DNA from: Rhea pennata
Taxonomy: Eukaryota; Chordata; Aves; Rheiformes; Rheidae
Length of the DNA stretch: 64,000 nt
Direction of reading: 5' to 3'
NCBI RefSeq assembly: GCF_028389875.1
Contig: NC_084665.1
Location: forward strand, 19,872,001-19,936,000
Shown: positions 21,641 to 34,709 of the stretch, one piece after another
Layout: each line of letters begins with the position of its first letter
Position numbering within the stretch: position 1 is the stretch's first letter
Notes under the pieces: model-generated
What the model was told of the DNA's origin: nothing
What the model saw: the letters and a program-made list of their open reading frames with translations, nothing else
Database searches by the model: none
Program-made: the position numbers and the translations under genes

Positions 21641-24600
21641 GTAGGTGTGCGGGGGCCCTGACCCTCCCGCAGGCCCTGTAAGCTGGGTGGCTTGGGTTCG
21701 GCCCCCGGGGCCGAGCGGCGGTGGCGTGGGTGCTGAGGGGGGAGCCGGGGTGTGTGTGGGGCGTGGGGCTGTGCGTTGGATGCCGCTGTCAGGAGCTGCT
21801 TTTGGGCAGCAGGTGCAGCGCTGCTGTGCTCTCAGGAGGAAGGCCTCCGTGTGCTTCTTCGATCGGTACACTGTTCTCATGTTCGTTTGCTGCAGTTCGC
21901 ATCTTAATTTAAAATAAGGTATCTTTGATGTCAATTTTAAACATAAATACCTTTTTGTGATAAGAGAGCATAAGATGGTGCTCACCTCTTTATGCTGTAG
22001 GCAGTTAAAACTGCGCAGAGGTACTGGATTGCTGTGCACTGTGAACTGAGTAACTGGAGTAATCTGTGCTGTTGTTGCTCTGATAAGTGTAGGAGAGAAG
22101 ACGCTAAGCAGTCTCTGAGTTTTGAGGTCTGCTGTGATTCATTGCTGCTTCAAAGCAAGCATACAGAATGCAAATCTTTTAGTTTTTCAACCTCTTACTG
22201 CTTTGAAATGATAATTATTGGCCATTCTGAGTAGGATGTATGTGATGGATATAGGTGTACAAAAGTAGAAAAGTAACTATAGCAGAAAGCTCGGCTCTGC
22301 ATATGTATTTTTCTTGATGTAAGTTCTCTGCAGGACTATCAGATGTGCATAATTAATTCAACAAAATTTGTTGCATACACTAACAGCAGTTAATAACATT
22401 TTTTCAGACCTTTGGTAGATCTCTATGAAAAGGATTGCATAACGTTTCTGTGATAACTGAGGACTAGATTTACATAGTTCTGTAGTGTAGGTGACTGACT
22501 AATAATGGCAGAATGTAAATGTGTGGAGTTTCCATGATCAGGTGCTTGATTCTTGGTGGCCTGCAGCAGTGAATAGCATATTTAATTATGTAATGGATAA
22601 GGCTTTTTTTTCTCTTCCCCTGTTGCTTTTTATTTATCTCTTGGTGTGAGAGAGTAGAGCTGACAGACACCAGATGTGTGAGCATCAAGATAAAATATCT
22701 TTTTTTTTCAGAAGATGAAAACCTTGGTATTGTTCCTTGTCTCAAGAAACTACTGGAAAGTTTGTGGCAAAATAAATTTGACTGAAGCCTTATGCACTGG
22801 CTTTAGAAAGGGAATGATGTTCTCATGCCTTTTCACCTTCTAGTGCAAGTAATAGGCTAGTAACTTAAAAAAAAAAAAAAAAAAAAGCTTTATGAAGAAC
22901 TTGCAGAGCTTGATAGTTTCAAGTATAGGATTTGAAATAATAGCATCCGGACTAGAAACACATGCATTGATATAGAGTCTGAATTGCATTTAAAAATAAT
23001 AACTTTGCACATGTAAGTCTGTGATTATCAGCTCCAGTGCTAAAATGCTGCAAACTATAGTCTTATCTAGAATATCCAGCTGAAAATCAGCATAAAACTA
23101 CAGTTTTTGCTTTCAGGAAGGATTTCAAATCACACATCTGTTTCTTTTTCTCTAGGTAGTGTATAATTTAGTCACATCTGAAAAAAGAAAAAATGTATTT
23201 TATTGGACAGTTCTGCACTGGCAAAAAGAACCTACTTATGTGGGCTTAATTACCTGCTTCCAAAAAATGTGTTACTGGAGTTCTGGGCAAAGAAAATAAT
23301 AATAATTAAAAAAAACCCTACTTGAAATGATGTCTTACAGAGTTATTTATTAGGATTAGGAACTGTCTGTTTAACATCTTGTACATAAAGGGGTACATAA
23401 AATCTTAAATGTGAGGAATGCCTGCTTGGATAGCTAAACTAACAGTGCTACTGAAAAGAGATGTGAAGATGCCTATCCTGAGTCTTTCTTTACTTTTTTT
23501 TTGTCTTACAGCTCTTACTTGACTGACACCACTCTGAGTTAACTCCGTTTACTGCTCTGGCAGAAAATTAAACAACCTACGTTTTTGGCTGGGTAGATTA
23601 GTAATGCAATCATCTTATTCTGTTGTTAGGTTGGTCCCGAGGTTGTATGAGAGGTAGGGAGATAGAAGTGGTACTGCTCCACTTGGCAGTTGTAAGAAAT
23701 TAAATTTGCCTAGCTGTTCCATCTGCCTCCATCTTTGTAGCTGCAAAAGCAAGAAGTTTCCCAACTGTGCACTCACTAAATTAGGTTTAATGTAAACTTT
23801 CTTATGATTAGTTTATGTTTACAGAATATATTATTTTCTATGGCAATAGGGAGATGTCTTGGCATGTGTGTCTTAGCAGTCTTTGGAGCGACGGGCTGTT
23901 TTGTGCATTCATTAACAGAAGTGGCTTATCCAGGAAAAAAAGCAGGTTATCAAGAAGGAAAATCTGTAGTTTGTTTCCACCATTCACTAGATTAAAAGAT
24001 GTGAAAGGTAAATTAGAAAAAACAAATCAAGAATGCTATAAGAAGATGGGAAGGGTGAGAGGAAGTTATCTTTTTACATACACATGTATAAAATGAGTGA
24101 AAATTGGAATTGAGCAATGAACGTTGCTTTGTATTTGCATATTGTGCGTGCTTTATTCATTCGTAATGTTAATTAATTGAGTGTTGTGGTTTTGTCTTGT
24201 TTCATGGGTTTTACATGCTTTCTTTATTCACTATTAGAATAACATGCAAAAAAAAAAAAAAGGAAAAAAAAAAAGAAAGAAAGAAAGAAAATCCGGATAT
24301 CTTATTTTCCCCCCCCTTTTTTTTTTGTAGGAAATCAGAAACTGGAGAGTGTTGTGCTTAGTAAAATGAACTTTGAATCTTTTGTGAGAGATTTGCTGCT
24401 GGTTCGTCATTACAGAGTTGAAGTTTACAAGAACAAAGCAGGGAGTAAATCTACCAAAGAAAACGACTGGTATTTGGCATACAAGGTACAGTTTTCCTCA
24501 GTTTGGGTCTTAGTGATTTTTTTCAGGGACTGACATTGGCAATGATAAATCACGTGATCTGTTACAGATCCCTATGTTTTCTACTGTTACAGTAGGAGGA

Positions 24601-27600
24601 GCTTGTTTTGTTTGCTGTAAATTGGGAGATTAAGGAAGCTTGAGATAGTTGAGTTTGTGTAGATGGTAGGTATATTCTTAATGTTTAAAAAATAAGACAT
24701 ATATATATTCTTCTAGCAGAATATTCATTACTTAGTTTGACTCACTGGCATCCTTTGAGGGGAAAAAAGAAGTGTATACACACACACACACACACACACA
24801 GAAACACATGTTCTTTTAAAAAATACATTTCTTTCCTAACTAGGGTTCTCCAGGAAATCTTGCCCAGTTTGAGGAAGTTCTCTTTGCCAATAATGATATG
24901 TCAACGGCCATTGGAGTTGTGGGGGTGAAGCTCTCTACCACTGATGGACAAAGAGTAGTTGGAGTGGGGTATGTTGATACTACACTGAGAAAATTGAGCG
25001 TCTGTGAGTTTCTAGATAACGATCAATTCTCAAACCTTGAAGCTCTGCTGGTTCAGCTAGGACCTAAGGAGTGTGTGCTACCAGGAGGAGAGACTGCTGG
25101 AGAGATGGGAAAACTACGACAAGTAAGAGAATTGCCTGTGACCATGGCCTCGTGGCTTATGCTTAGACAAAGATTTTATCTAGAAAACTTTTAGCTTTTT
25201 AACTAAAAAAAAAAAAAAAAAAAAAACTAAAGGCATAGAGCTTATTATCTAGGCTCTGTGATTTGTAGAAAAATGAAGGACTAATTCATTAGCTTGAAGA
25301 AATTTTACTTGTTGCATCAAAAATGTAGTATTTTTCTGTTGTCTCACTTGCATTTTAATCAACAAAAGATGTGCTAAGGCTAAAATCCTGTCTGTTATTC
25401 TCTGTGCAGCCTAGCCATAAATAAATGTACATCGTTGGGGTTTATTTGTAAGGGATGAATGCTCATCTCTTGAAAATCGAAAGTAATTGATAACTATGTA
25501 TGTTTATGCACAACAGGTCATTCAGAGAGGAGGAATTCTGATTACAGACAGAAAGAAGGCAGAATTCACAACAAAAGATATCGTTCAGGATCTCAATCGC
25601 TTATTAAAATCTAAAAAAGAAGAACAAATGAATAGTGCAGCATTGCCAGAGATGGAAAAGCAGGTTAGTGCAGAGCACTCTTTGATGGGTCCATGTTTTT
25701 TTTTTGTTTGTTTTAAGATAGCGAGTGGTGTGTGCCCCTGTTGTGAGCTGATATCCCTACCCTTTCCAGTCCTATTTTATGTTGTATTCACATACTTTGA
25801 AATTACTCTGTAAGGCACATGATGTATCAAGGTAAATTCTTGCTGAAGTGTTTAGCAGTTCTGCTGCCCCTGGGTCTTTATGTTAAAGTGGGATACACGA
25901 GGCCTCTAGAAAAAAATTAAGAACACTCTTCACTTATTTAATGAACTAAACTCTAGAAAGCAAACTGACTGTATGTGGGAGATGCTTCTTATTCGTAATT
26001 TATCTAGCCTGAAGACTGAAATACAATCCTTTAATTTTCTTGCATGATGAAGAGAGAATCTCATATCTGGAAGTAGAGTACTATTCATGTTAATATTTTG
26101 GGGGTTTTATGTCATCTTATGGCTCAAACAGAGCACTGGAACAGGTTGTCCAGAGAGGTTGTGTAGTCTCCTTCTCTGGAGATATTCAAAGCCCGCCTGG
26201 ATGCAACCCTGTCTAACATGCTGTAGGTGACCCTGCTGAGCAGCGGGAGTTGGACTAGATGATCTCCAGAGGTCCCTTCCAACCTTACCGATTCTATGAT
26301 TCTATGAAATACACAATTTAGTGCCTGCATGTCTACTGAGCATGTTTTTTTCTTAGTTGTAAATAGGTAATTTGCTTGAGATAACATATTTTAACTTGTT
26401 TTAAAATGTTTTTCATTGTAGCTTGCATTTGCAATGAGCTGAGTTATTCTCCCTTAACATACGATTTCATCACAGGTTAAAATTGTTTTAAGTCTGTTAC
26501 TGCTGAACAAGTCAGTCATGGTGTTCTCACTCTTTTGTGCTGGCATTAGCGTTTGTAAGGCCATGCAGTGAGCCGGATCAGATGTTTACTGTGGCTGAAG
26601 ACTAACCCTGAAAGCATGTCCTCAGATTATTCGAGATCTCGTTTATCTGCTATAGCTTGTTTGAGTTCCTTAGCCTGAAACATATTGATAACAGCTTTGA
26701 AAAGCTGGCAAGGTGTGTACATCACACCTTATTTTGTTAATCAGATTATGCAAATGGCCAGTTTGTTGTTCTTGCACCTATCTAGAAAGAAAGTGCATTG
26801 TCCTAGAATGTGCCAATGAAGAAAAGGTCCTGTAGAACAAGATATGTCCCAGCTGGAATTCACACACAGGACTCGACTCAGAGACCTTTTCTGATGGTAT
26901 TTTTTGTGTTTTTATAGGTACATTTATCAAATGCTCCCTGATTCAAGAATATTTCTAACTAGATTATTATTATTTTTTTTTAACTTCAGGTTGCCATTTC
27001 ATCCTTATCAGCTATTATCAAGTTTTTAGAGCTGCTGTCAGATGAGTCTAACTTTGGACAATTTGAACTGACTACTTTTGATCTTAGTCAATATATGGTT
27101 CTTGACAATGCAGCTGTCCAAGCCCTCAACCTTTTCCAGGTATGAAATACACATTTTAATTGATAAGCATTTGCAATATACTTGTTTAGCTGCTTGATAA
27201 GTGACATCCTGACAGTCCAGTCAAAGCTCCTCATATCTTGGTTAATGGTGACTTTTTAGCCTTCTTTTTTTTCAGCTATCTTGTACAAACATTAGATTCA
27301 CTAGTGTTCTAGAAACACTGTTGTCCACTGTTATAGCCTTCTTTTGCAGTCAGCTTGCTTTGAATACAGAAGGGAAGATCATAAGAGAGGTAGGAAGTGA
27401 CTACAAATAAGTGTCTACATGTATAATGAAGATATGGAAAGAGCCTTGAAAGTACTCCATGGCTGTACCTGCTGAAGAGTCTGGCATTCTTTGTCTATCC
27501 TTGTCTTTAGTTGGAGATGAAGAAGTTCACAGCTGCAATGATAGGAGCAGACTCAGGGTGAGAAGAAGAGAGCTCCATAGATATGTGACATGATAAGAAA

Positions 27601-30600
27601 CTCCAAAGCACAATTACTTTCTACAGTAGTGCTGTTTCTGGAAAAAGGAATAGCAATCTGAATTAATAGGGAAAGAGGAGGGATATGCCAGGAGAACTGC
27701 TTTCTGTGATGGAAGGGGAGGGCTGGCTGAAAACTGCAGCAGGCAGAACAGGATTAAGAACATGCTGAAAGCACCATAGCATGTTAACTGGGCAGTGTTG
27801 GTTTTGCTTTTTATGTGCATTTTCAAATCCAAGTTACCATTTTTCCCAATCTTCAACCGGACCTGTGTTCCCTGCCCTATGTGGCCCTAGGAAAACATGG
27901 ACTCACACTGGTGTGTTGATACAGTGGTGTATCAGCCTTTTTCTTCTATTTTTGTAGCAGCAAATGCTACTTAGTGATCCTTTCTTGGGCATAGTCTGCA
28001 TGAATTTCAGGCTTATTGGATAAAATCACAAATATGGTCCCCTGTTTACCTTGGAAGGATTTATGGTGAAAAAATACGTATTTGGCATCTGATCCGGTGG
28101 TTAAATGTGGAGAAAGGTATTCTGACTTCATTGCCTTATTTCCCGATTCTGTGTTACAAGAGAGTGAAGGAGAAGTTGGACCTCTTCCCAGGTTTTATGG
28201 AGGTGTTCTAGGAAATTTGACACCCTCTTTGCTACTTCCCTTTGTAAGTCCTTGCAGATGTTAAGCGTCTGTGATAGGAAATGCACTGCCTTGTCTGTCC
28301 TCAAGGGTGGTTGTGTGCTTCAGAACAAGGGGAGGTTGCTGTGTAGCAGGAAGCTGTGTTATGGCCTGCGTGTCAGGCTGTCTCTGAAGAGGTTCTTGGG
28401 CAGACAGTGAAGCCAGAGGCAAAATGTTTCATAATTGGAGTCACTGTGAAGTGTGTGAGTGAAATTCTGATGGTGCAGCAGATGCAGTTGATTATATAAG
28501 ATCATAGGAAAACATAGCCTTTCAACTTGGGCATATTGAAGTATGTTATTCCTGTAGCAAAAACCAATGTCACTTGTAACATGGCTTTAAGAAACTTGGG
28601 GTACTAATAGGTAACTGTACTCTTCCTGATGCTTTCTCAGATTCTGGAATTTTTCGTATTGATAGAGTGCTGTCCAGGGCACTGAATATAGGTGTATACA
28701 TTTTAGAGCTTAGATTTTCTAGGGGTTAAATCCCTCAATATACCCTCTTGCTCCATCTCCTGTTACCGTAATGCTAGTCTTATGTTGCAGCTGTTCACAG
28801 ACATCAAGACCTGGTACTGGTTGAATGCCTGCCTGCTGTTCTAATTGCAAGTGTTCTTTGGTAGATCTGATATTTTCAAGTTAAAATTAAAGCAAGTTCA
28901 CTTGCTTTAGTAAAAAACATCCACAAGGTTGTCTTAAGAGAGTAAAGTTGAAATTATACCAAAGTTGTAGGGAGTGAGCTATAATCTGAACAGAGTATGT
29001 TTGGAGATGTTTATAGTACCACAGAGATAACCTAGTGAGACTGAATAAAAATCATACATATGTAAGTTCTGTTGCCTCCCTCCATCTTCCCTCAAAAGAA
29101 AGATCTCCCCAATGAAAACTCTTGAACCCAAGGCGCTTTTTTTTTTTTTTTTCCTTTTTCTTTTCCCTTTCCCTCCTTATGGACAGGACCATTATTTTTT
29201 AACCTTACAAAGGACAATCTAGTGAATGTCTAGCTGCATTTCCACCTTTTTTATTCAGTAAGCTAACATCAAAATAGACAAACGTGTTCCTTGCTTGCCA
29301 TGTTCCTGGAAACGTAGTGTAACTGCTTCAGTGCTATGCTATTTAATTTGACTTTTTCACGGATGCCAAGTGAACTCAGAAAAGACACTGATCTGTTCTT
29401 AGCTAATAAAGTTGAGTGCCATTCGATGGATGTCAGTAATCTTCATCAATTCTTTTTTCCTTTCTAGAGTTCTATGGAAAACGCTAATACTGCACAGTCA
29501 CTAGCTGGCTTACTAAATAAATGCAGAACCCCTCAAGGACAAAGACTGGTTAATCAGTGGATCAAACAGCCACTTATGGACAAGAATAGAATTGAAGAAA
29601 GGTAAGTGTTATATATTTGATAGGCTTATACAATTTAGTAACTATTTTAGCTGTTCCTTTTTAAGCAAAACACTAAAACAACAAAGAAATAACTTTAATA
29701 CTGTTATCTTACTATATTATAAATGGTGGCTGCAGTTTTGTGTGCTATCCTCTAGTGCAATGTAGTTAAACGGAACAGAAAGTCTTTTGCTCTGTGAAAT
29801 GGAAATTGGCAAGTTACTGTTAAGTTAAATACTTTACAATTATGACCTTTTAAAGGGAGAGGATATGGTGCATTTAGATGTCCAAATAATTCAAGCTGCA
29901 GGCTGAGGTAGTTTAGCAACCACTTTATAATTATTTTCCATACTGCAAATACTCATTCTGTGTAATAATATCGTGATGCCACTTTTAGTTTACTAAGAGG
30001 GAAGAAAAAAAAAAAAAGTGGTAATAACTTCATTGTATTTCCAGAAAAAAGCTGCCTTTGGTTGCAGCTGGGTGCTCTTACCATATCTTGCCTTGAGATT
30101 GTGGCCCAAAGATGACCGTTTCTATCTTTCGTCATCTTTCATACTGCTGCTTGTCACAAAGTGTCTATCCTACTAATAAATAGTGGTGTCAGTTGATAAA
30201 AGGCTTTACAGAATATGGCAGATTTGTACAGAAAATGTGCAGATAATTCTCAGCTTCAGAAAGAGATTCTTAAAGACCAAATTTCTACAGTGTGTGTATG
30301 TTTCTTGGTTATATTCACCATGCAAACAAATGATACAATTAAAAAAAAAAAAAAACTCTTGCTAAAATATAGTTATCCTTTTATTACCTAAAACCAGACC
30401 GCATGAAAGCTCAAGTGAATGTCAGGTTAGTACATTGCAAAATATATGTTAATGTGCATCATTAACAAAGCAGAAAGTCCAGAAAACTGAATTTAACTTT
30501 GAAACCTTCTCTTAAGGCTTGTATTTCAGATGCTGTAGGACTTTAACATGGATCAGCAATGCCAAAAATGAAATTCTGACTTGGGCACATTCATGCTTTA

Positions 30601-33600
30601 ATGAAGTTATGTGCAAAGTGTGGTTTTCTCTCTAGATTTCTGCAGATTTGCTTATTCTGCTTCTCTTCTACAATATTTTCTATTTTTCTAACCATTTGCA
30701 GACTGGTGGCTAAGTTGCTCAAAGCACACTTAAAAATATTATTAATGTGAAGCTATAATATTTGTCCCCCAATTTATTAAATGTAGTATCTTAATGTTGT
30801 ATTACAAGAGCTTTACACTTGAGTTCTTGATTAGATGCCCAGGATCTACTTCTTTAGTCAGTTTTGAACCTTAAAATGCAAACTAACTTTAATTTAATGG
30901 CTACGTTAATTTTAAGGTGTTGAAAGTTGTTGCTACCATTTGTAGACTTTTTTTTTTTTTTTAATGCCAAAGTAAACATTTGGAGTTCTGATGTTTTTAT
31001 CAAACTCATTCACTCGTTACTATGTGTCTGAAGTACTACAAGTTTGGAAAAGAAACAGTGCTTTCTGGAGCTGGAGTTTAATGATGGTAGGCAGAAAAAG
31101 TAACTTGACTTGTTTTGTAGAGTTATGATCATCATCTCTGCATTCTGTGTTGTGATTCTATCTGGCTAATACTAATTGTATTCAGGGAAATGCTATATTT
31201 AAAGGGCAGTAATTAAATTGAGTTAAACTGTAAGTGAAGTTTTTTTAAAAGTTGATGCATCCAGTTGTTCAGACTTTGAAAGAGATCATTGATAACCTCC
31301 TATATTTGGTCCAACTGTAAAATCCCTGGGTTTGTAATTTGTTAAAAATAGTTTGTTTTCATCTGTACTTATGTGTACTGAAATTCCATTATAGTGTTTT
31401 TTTGAGTATTCCTGCAGCATTTTTATAACATAGCTAAGCCTGTCTGACTTTATCTGGCTCTTCAGTGCTACTTTGATTAATTTAATGCTTCAGCTTTGGA
31501 ATAAAAGCAATGTATTTCATTCTTAAACTACTGATACACTATCACAACCGTAAAGCTGTTCAAAGTGTAGAGAACTGTTCTCTTTTAATCTGAAAAAAAC
31601 AGATATAATAAATTGTTAGTGGGGCTGATGAAGTATATTGACAGATGGCAAATCTTTCAAAATATATTTGAATTGCCAAGTTGTTCTCTGTACACTGTAA
31701 TACAGATTATGGCTAATTTAAGAATCTAGAAGCACTTTAATTCAGGGTTTTTAGATACTTGGAGAGGAAAATACTTGGACTGTTGTTCCTTTCCAGATGA
31801 TACTGTTTCTAGGAGAGCAGTGCTTCCATGGTCACAGAGATGGGTTGCTAATTATTTCTTAGCTTGAAGTGTGCCACATTAAAGCAGTGGTGCTCCATCC
31901 AGCACTAACCAGTGCAAATCTCTCTTCAAATTAGGCTAAACTATCTAGGTTTGACTGATATTATGTGACACTGTTTTAGAATAAGCTTGTCATTGTGCTT
32001 TTCTAGGAAATACTTTGGCTTAACTTTTATTCCAGTAATATAGAATTTGACAGTTAAGAGTCTTGTAACGCTGTAAGACCTGTAGATGGTGCAAGTCATC
32101 TTTTGGAGCTAAATGGGTAAACTTCAGGCAGTTTGGCCAGCAATGTGTTGTCCATTTACAGATGAATGAAACAATATCATGTCAGTAGGCCATATTAACT
32201 ATGGATACAAGATACAGTAACAGTACAAATTTATGTATGCAGTATGTATGCTTCAGATAAAATAATGTTTACCTACTAGAGCAGCTTCCAATGACAACAA
32301 ATTAAATAGGGGTTCCTGATACCTGTCTACCTTGAAAAACACAGGGTTCTACCCATGCTTGGCTGATTTTCTGTGATTAAAAAGCTAATGATCAGTCATA
32401 AATGTACAAGATACAGTCCTGTCCTCTCCCGTGGAATGAGTTCAGAAGACAGGTACCTGAGGTTTTTACTTACTGCCTTGTCAGCATATTTCTGAAAATA
32501 AATTGTAGCTGCAGAGACAGTAACTGGGAATAGATAAATAAATTGGATAACATAATTGAGTAAAATGCAGCGAACAGCTCTGTTTTGTTATGTTTCTTTT
32601 TCAGATACTAGAAAGTCTGAGGAATGTGGCTGAATGTAATACAGTGTTTGTTCTTTATTGTCCATAGAAGAGAACTTATGCTGAATATAATTTCAAATTT
32701 TTTCTCTTTCTGGGGGAAAACTCTCTCTGAATTTGTGTACAGCATGGAGTTAGGATTCCAGCTAACCTTTCTAGTCCTTTGTGCATACTGTGGCTGAACC
32801 TGTTATAGGTTTATGTCTGGTACCAAAAAGATACAAGAGTCTTGGTTCCACAGAAGTTGCAGTCCGTACTCAAATGTGATTTGTTCTGATTCAACCCTAC
32901 ATGGAGTTGTATTCCTAACCTTGTTTAGATATGCTGCACAGAGGCTATATTATAGAAACCAGTGCAATCTCTACCAGAGTCAGAAAACGACAGATTTCTG
33001 GAATTCCTTTAGTTAGATTAGGGTGCTTGAGGTGAATAAATGGATGGCAGGGTAAAATTTTCCTGTATATAGAACATTTAAATGAGTCACAGTCTTGGCT
33101 GAAAAATAAAATAACAACTTGTTTAAAAATGAAAAAAGCAACTTGTTGCTAGCTGGTGTAGGCAGGCTTGAATGCCTTTACAGTGCTTTATTTAGTCACA
33201 GATTAACTTAACTGTTTTCTGTAGCAGATAAATGGAGAGGCAGAGTGGGGGAGTGCATATGGGAGTGCTAACAGGGCAGGTGCTTACAGTGCCCTTGGGG
33301 AAGCAGTGTGACTGAGGGCCTCTGTCAGCTGTGTGTAAACACACAGCACAAAGGAGAAATGGCCAGGTGAGATTAGAAGTCTCTGTGAGTTTGCAGGGCT
33401 ATAAGCTCCCTGGGATCACAGAAGTGTGGTGATATAGCTAATGCAACAGAAGTGTTGCGGTGGATGGTTGTGTGCTCTTTTGGAAGGCCAACAGGGAAGA
33501 TGGAGAGGTTGCATTTTTTGCAAAGGAATCGCTTGAATGTACAGAGCTCTGCTTTGGAAAGGGCAGCAGGCCTGTTGAGAGCTTATGGGTCAGGATTAGA

Positions 33601-34673
33601 GGGGGGAACAGTGAGGGAGATATCATGGTGAGTGTCTGCAGCAGACCTGCCCCATTAAGATGAGAAAGCGGACAAAGCTTTCTTTAGAGGACTAGTAGGA
33701 ACATGGTAATAGTAGGCCCTGGCTCTCACGGAGGACTTGAACCACCCTGAAGCCTGCTGGAGTGCAGCATGACATTTCCACCCTTGTGCATCCTAGCAGA
33801 CAAGTCAGTTGAATATGAATTAGCAGTGTGCCTTTGCAGCAGTGAAGGGTGACTGTGCACTGGGCTATGCTAGCAAGAGCGTAGCCAGCAGGCTGAGGAA
33901 AATACTTGCTCCCATCTAGTTGGCAAACTGTGTCGAGTTTGGAGCTTTGTGGTACTGGAGGGAGACTGGCAGACATCCTTGGAGATATCAAAAGCCATCT
34001 GGATGCAGTCTTGGGGAATGTGTTTTAGGTGACCCTGCTTGAACAGGGGGATTGGACTAGATGATCCACAGAGGACCTTTCCAACATCAATCGTTCTGTG
34101 ATCCTGTGAAAGAGGAGCCAGTGCAGCGAAGGGCCACCAAGCAGTAAAAAAACAAAACAAAACAAAAACAAACAAACAAACAAAAAAACCAAATGAGTTA
34201 TAGGCAAAGTGGAGTCAGGCACTTTTTTGAAAGGACACAGCAAAAGAATGAGAGAAAACTGGCACAACTCTGCAACGAGGGAAATTTCAGTTGAATGTAA
34301 GGAAAGAATTCTTCACCGTGAGGATGGTGAGATCTTGGAATGCCCAGAGAGGCTGAGGGATCTTTGTTCTTAGAGATGTTCAGTGTTCAACTGAAGTTAG
34401 CCTTACTTTGAGCAAGGGATGGGCCTGGAGTCCCCCTCCAACCTAAATTATTTTGTGATAGGTTTTCACTGTTTGTGTTCTTCTGTTTTCTAAAACTATC
34501 CCTGCAAAGCATTGCAGACAGGATTTCTTGCTTCTGTCATTGTGTTTGGCAGCTTTCAAAAGACTTTTGAAAGTTGGTTCCTCTCCAAAGTAATATGTTA
34601 ATTTCAAAGAGTTTTATTGATAGATGATGGCCTGCATTTTAAGTAGAGGAGAGGAGAATTTCTAACTATCTTG

Positions 34674-34709
<36 letters not shown>

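Larger units (their letters stand above)
21100..21790 (+). promoter_or_regulatory. MSH2: MSH2 CpG-island promoter and 5' UTR
   Basis: This is a sharply bounded GC- and CpG-rich stretch around exon 1. Seen in it are a GC box GGGGCGGGGC at about 21249, a palindromic E-box CACGTG at 21265-21270 (USF or MiT/TFE class), an inverted CCAAT (ATTGG) at 21290-21294, and a second GC box near 21322. No TATA box lies at the expected distance. Transcription probably starts between about 21300 and 21390. Confidence 0.8.
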
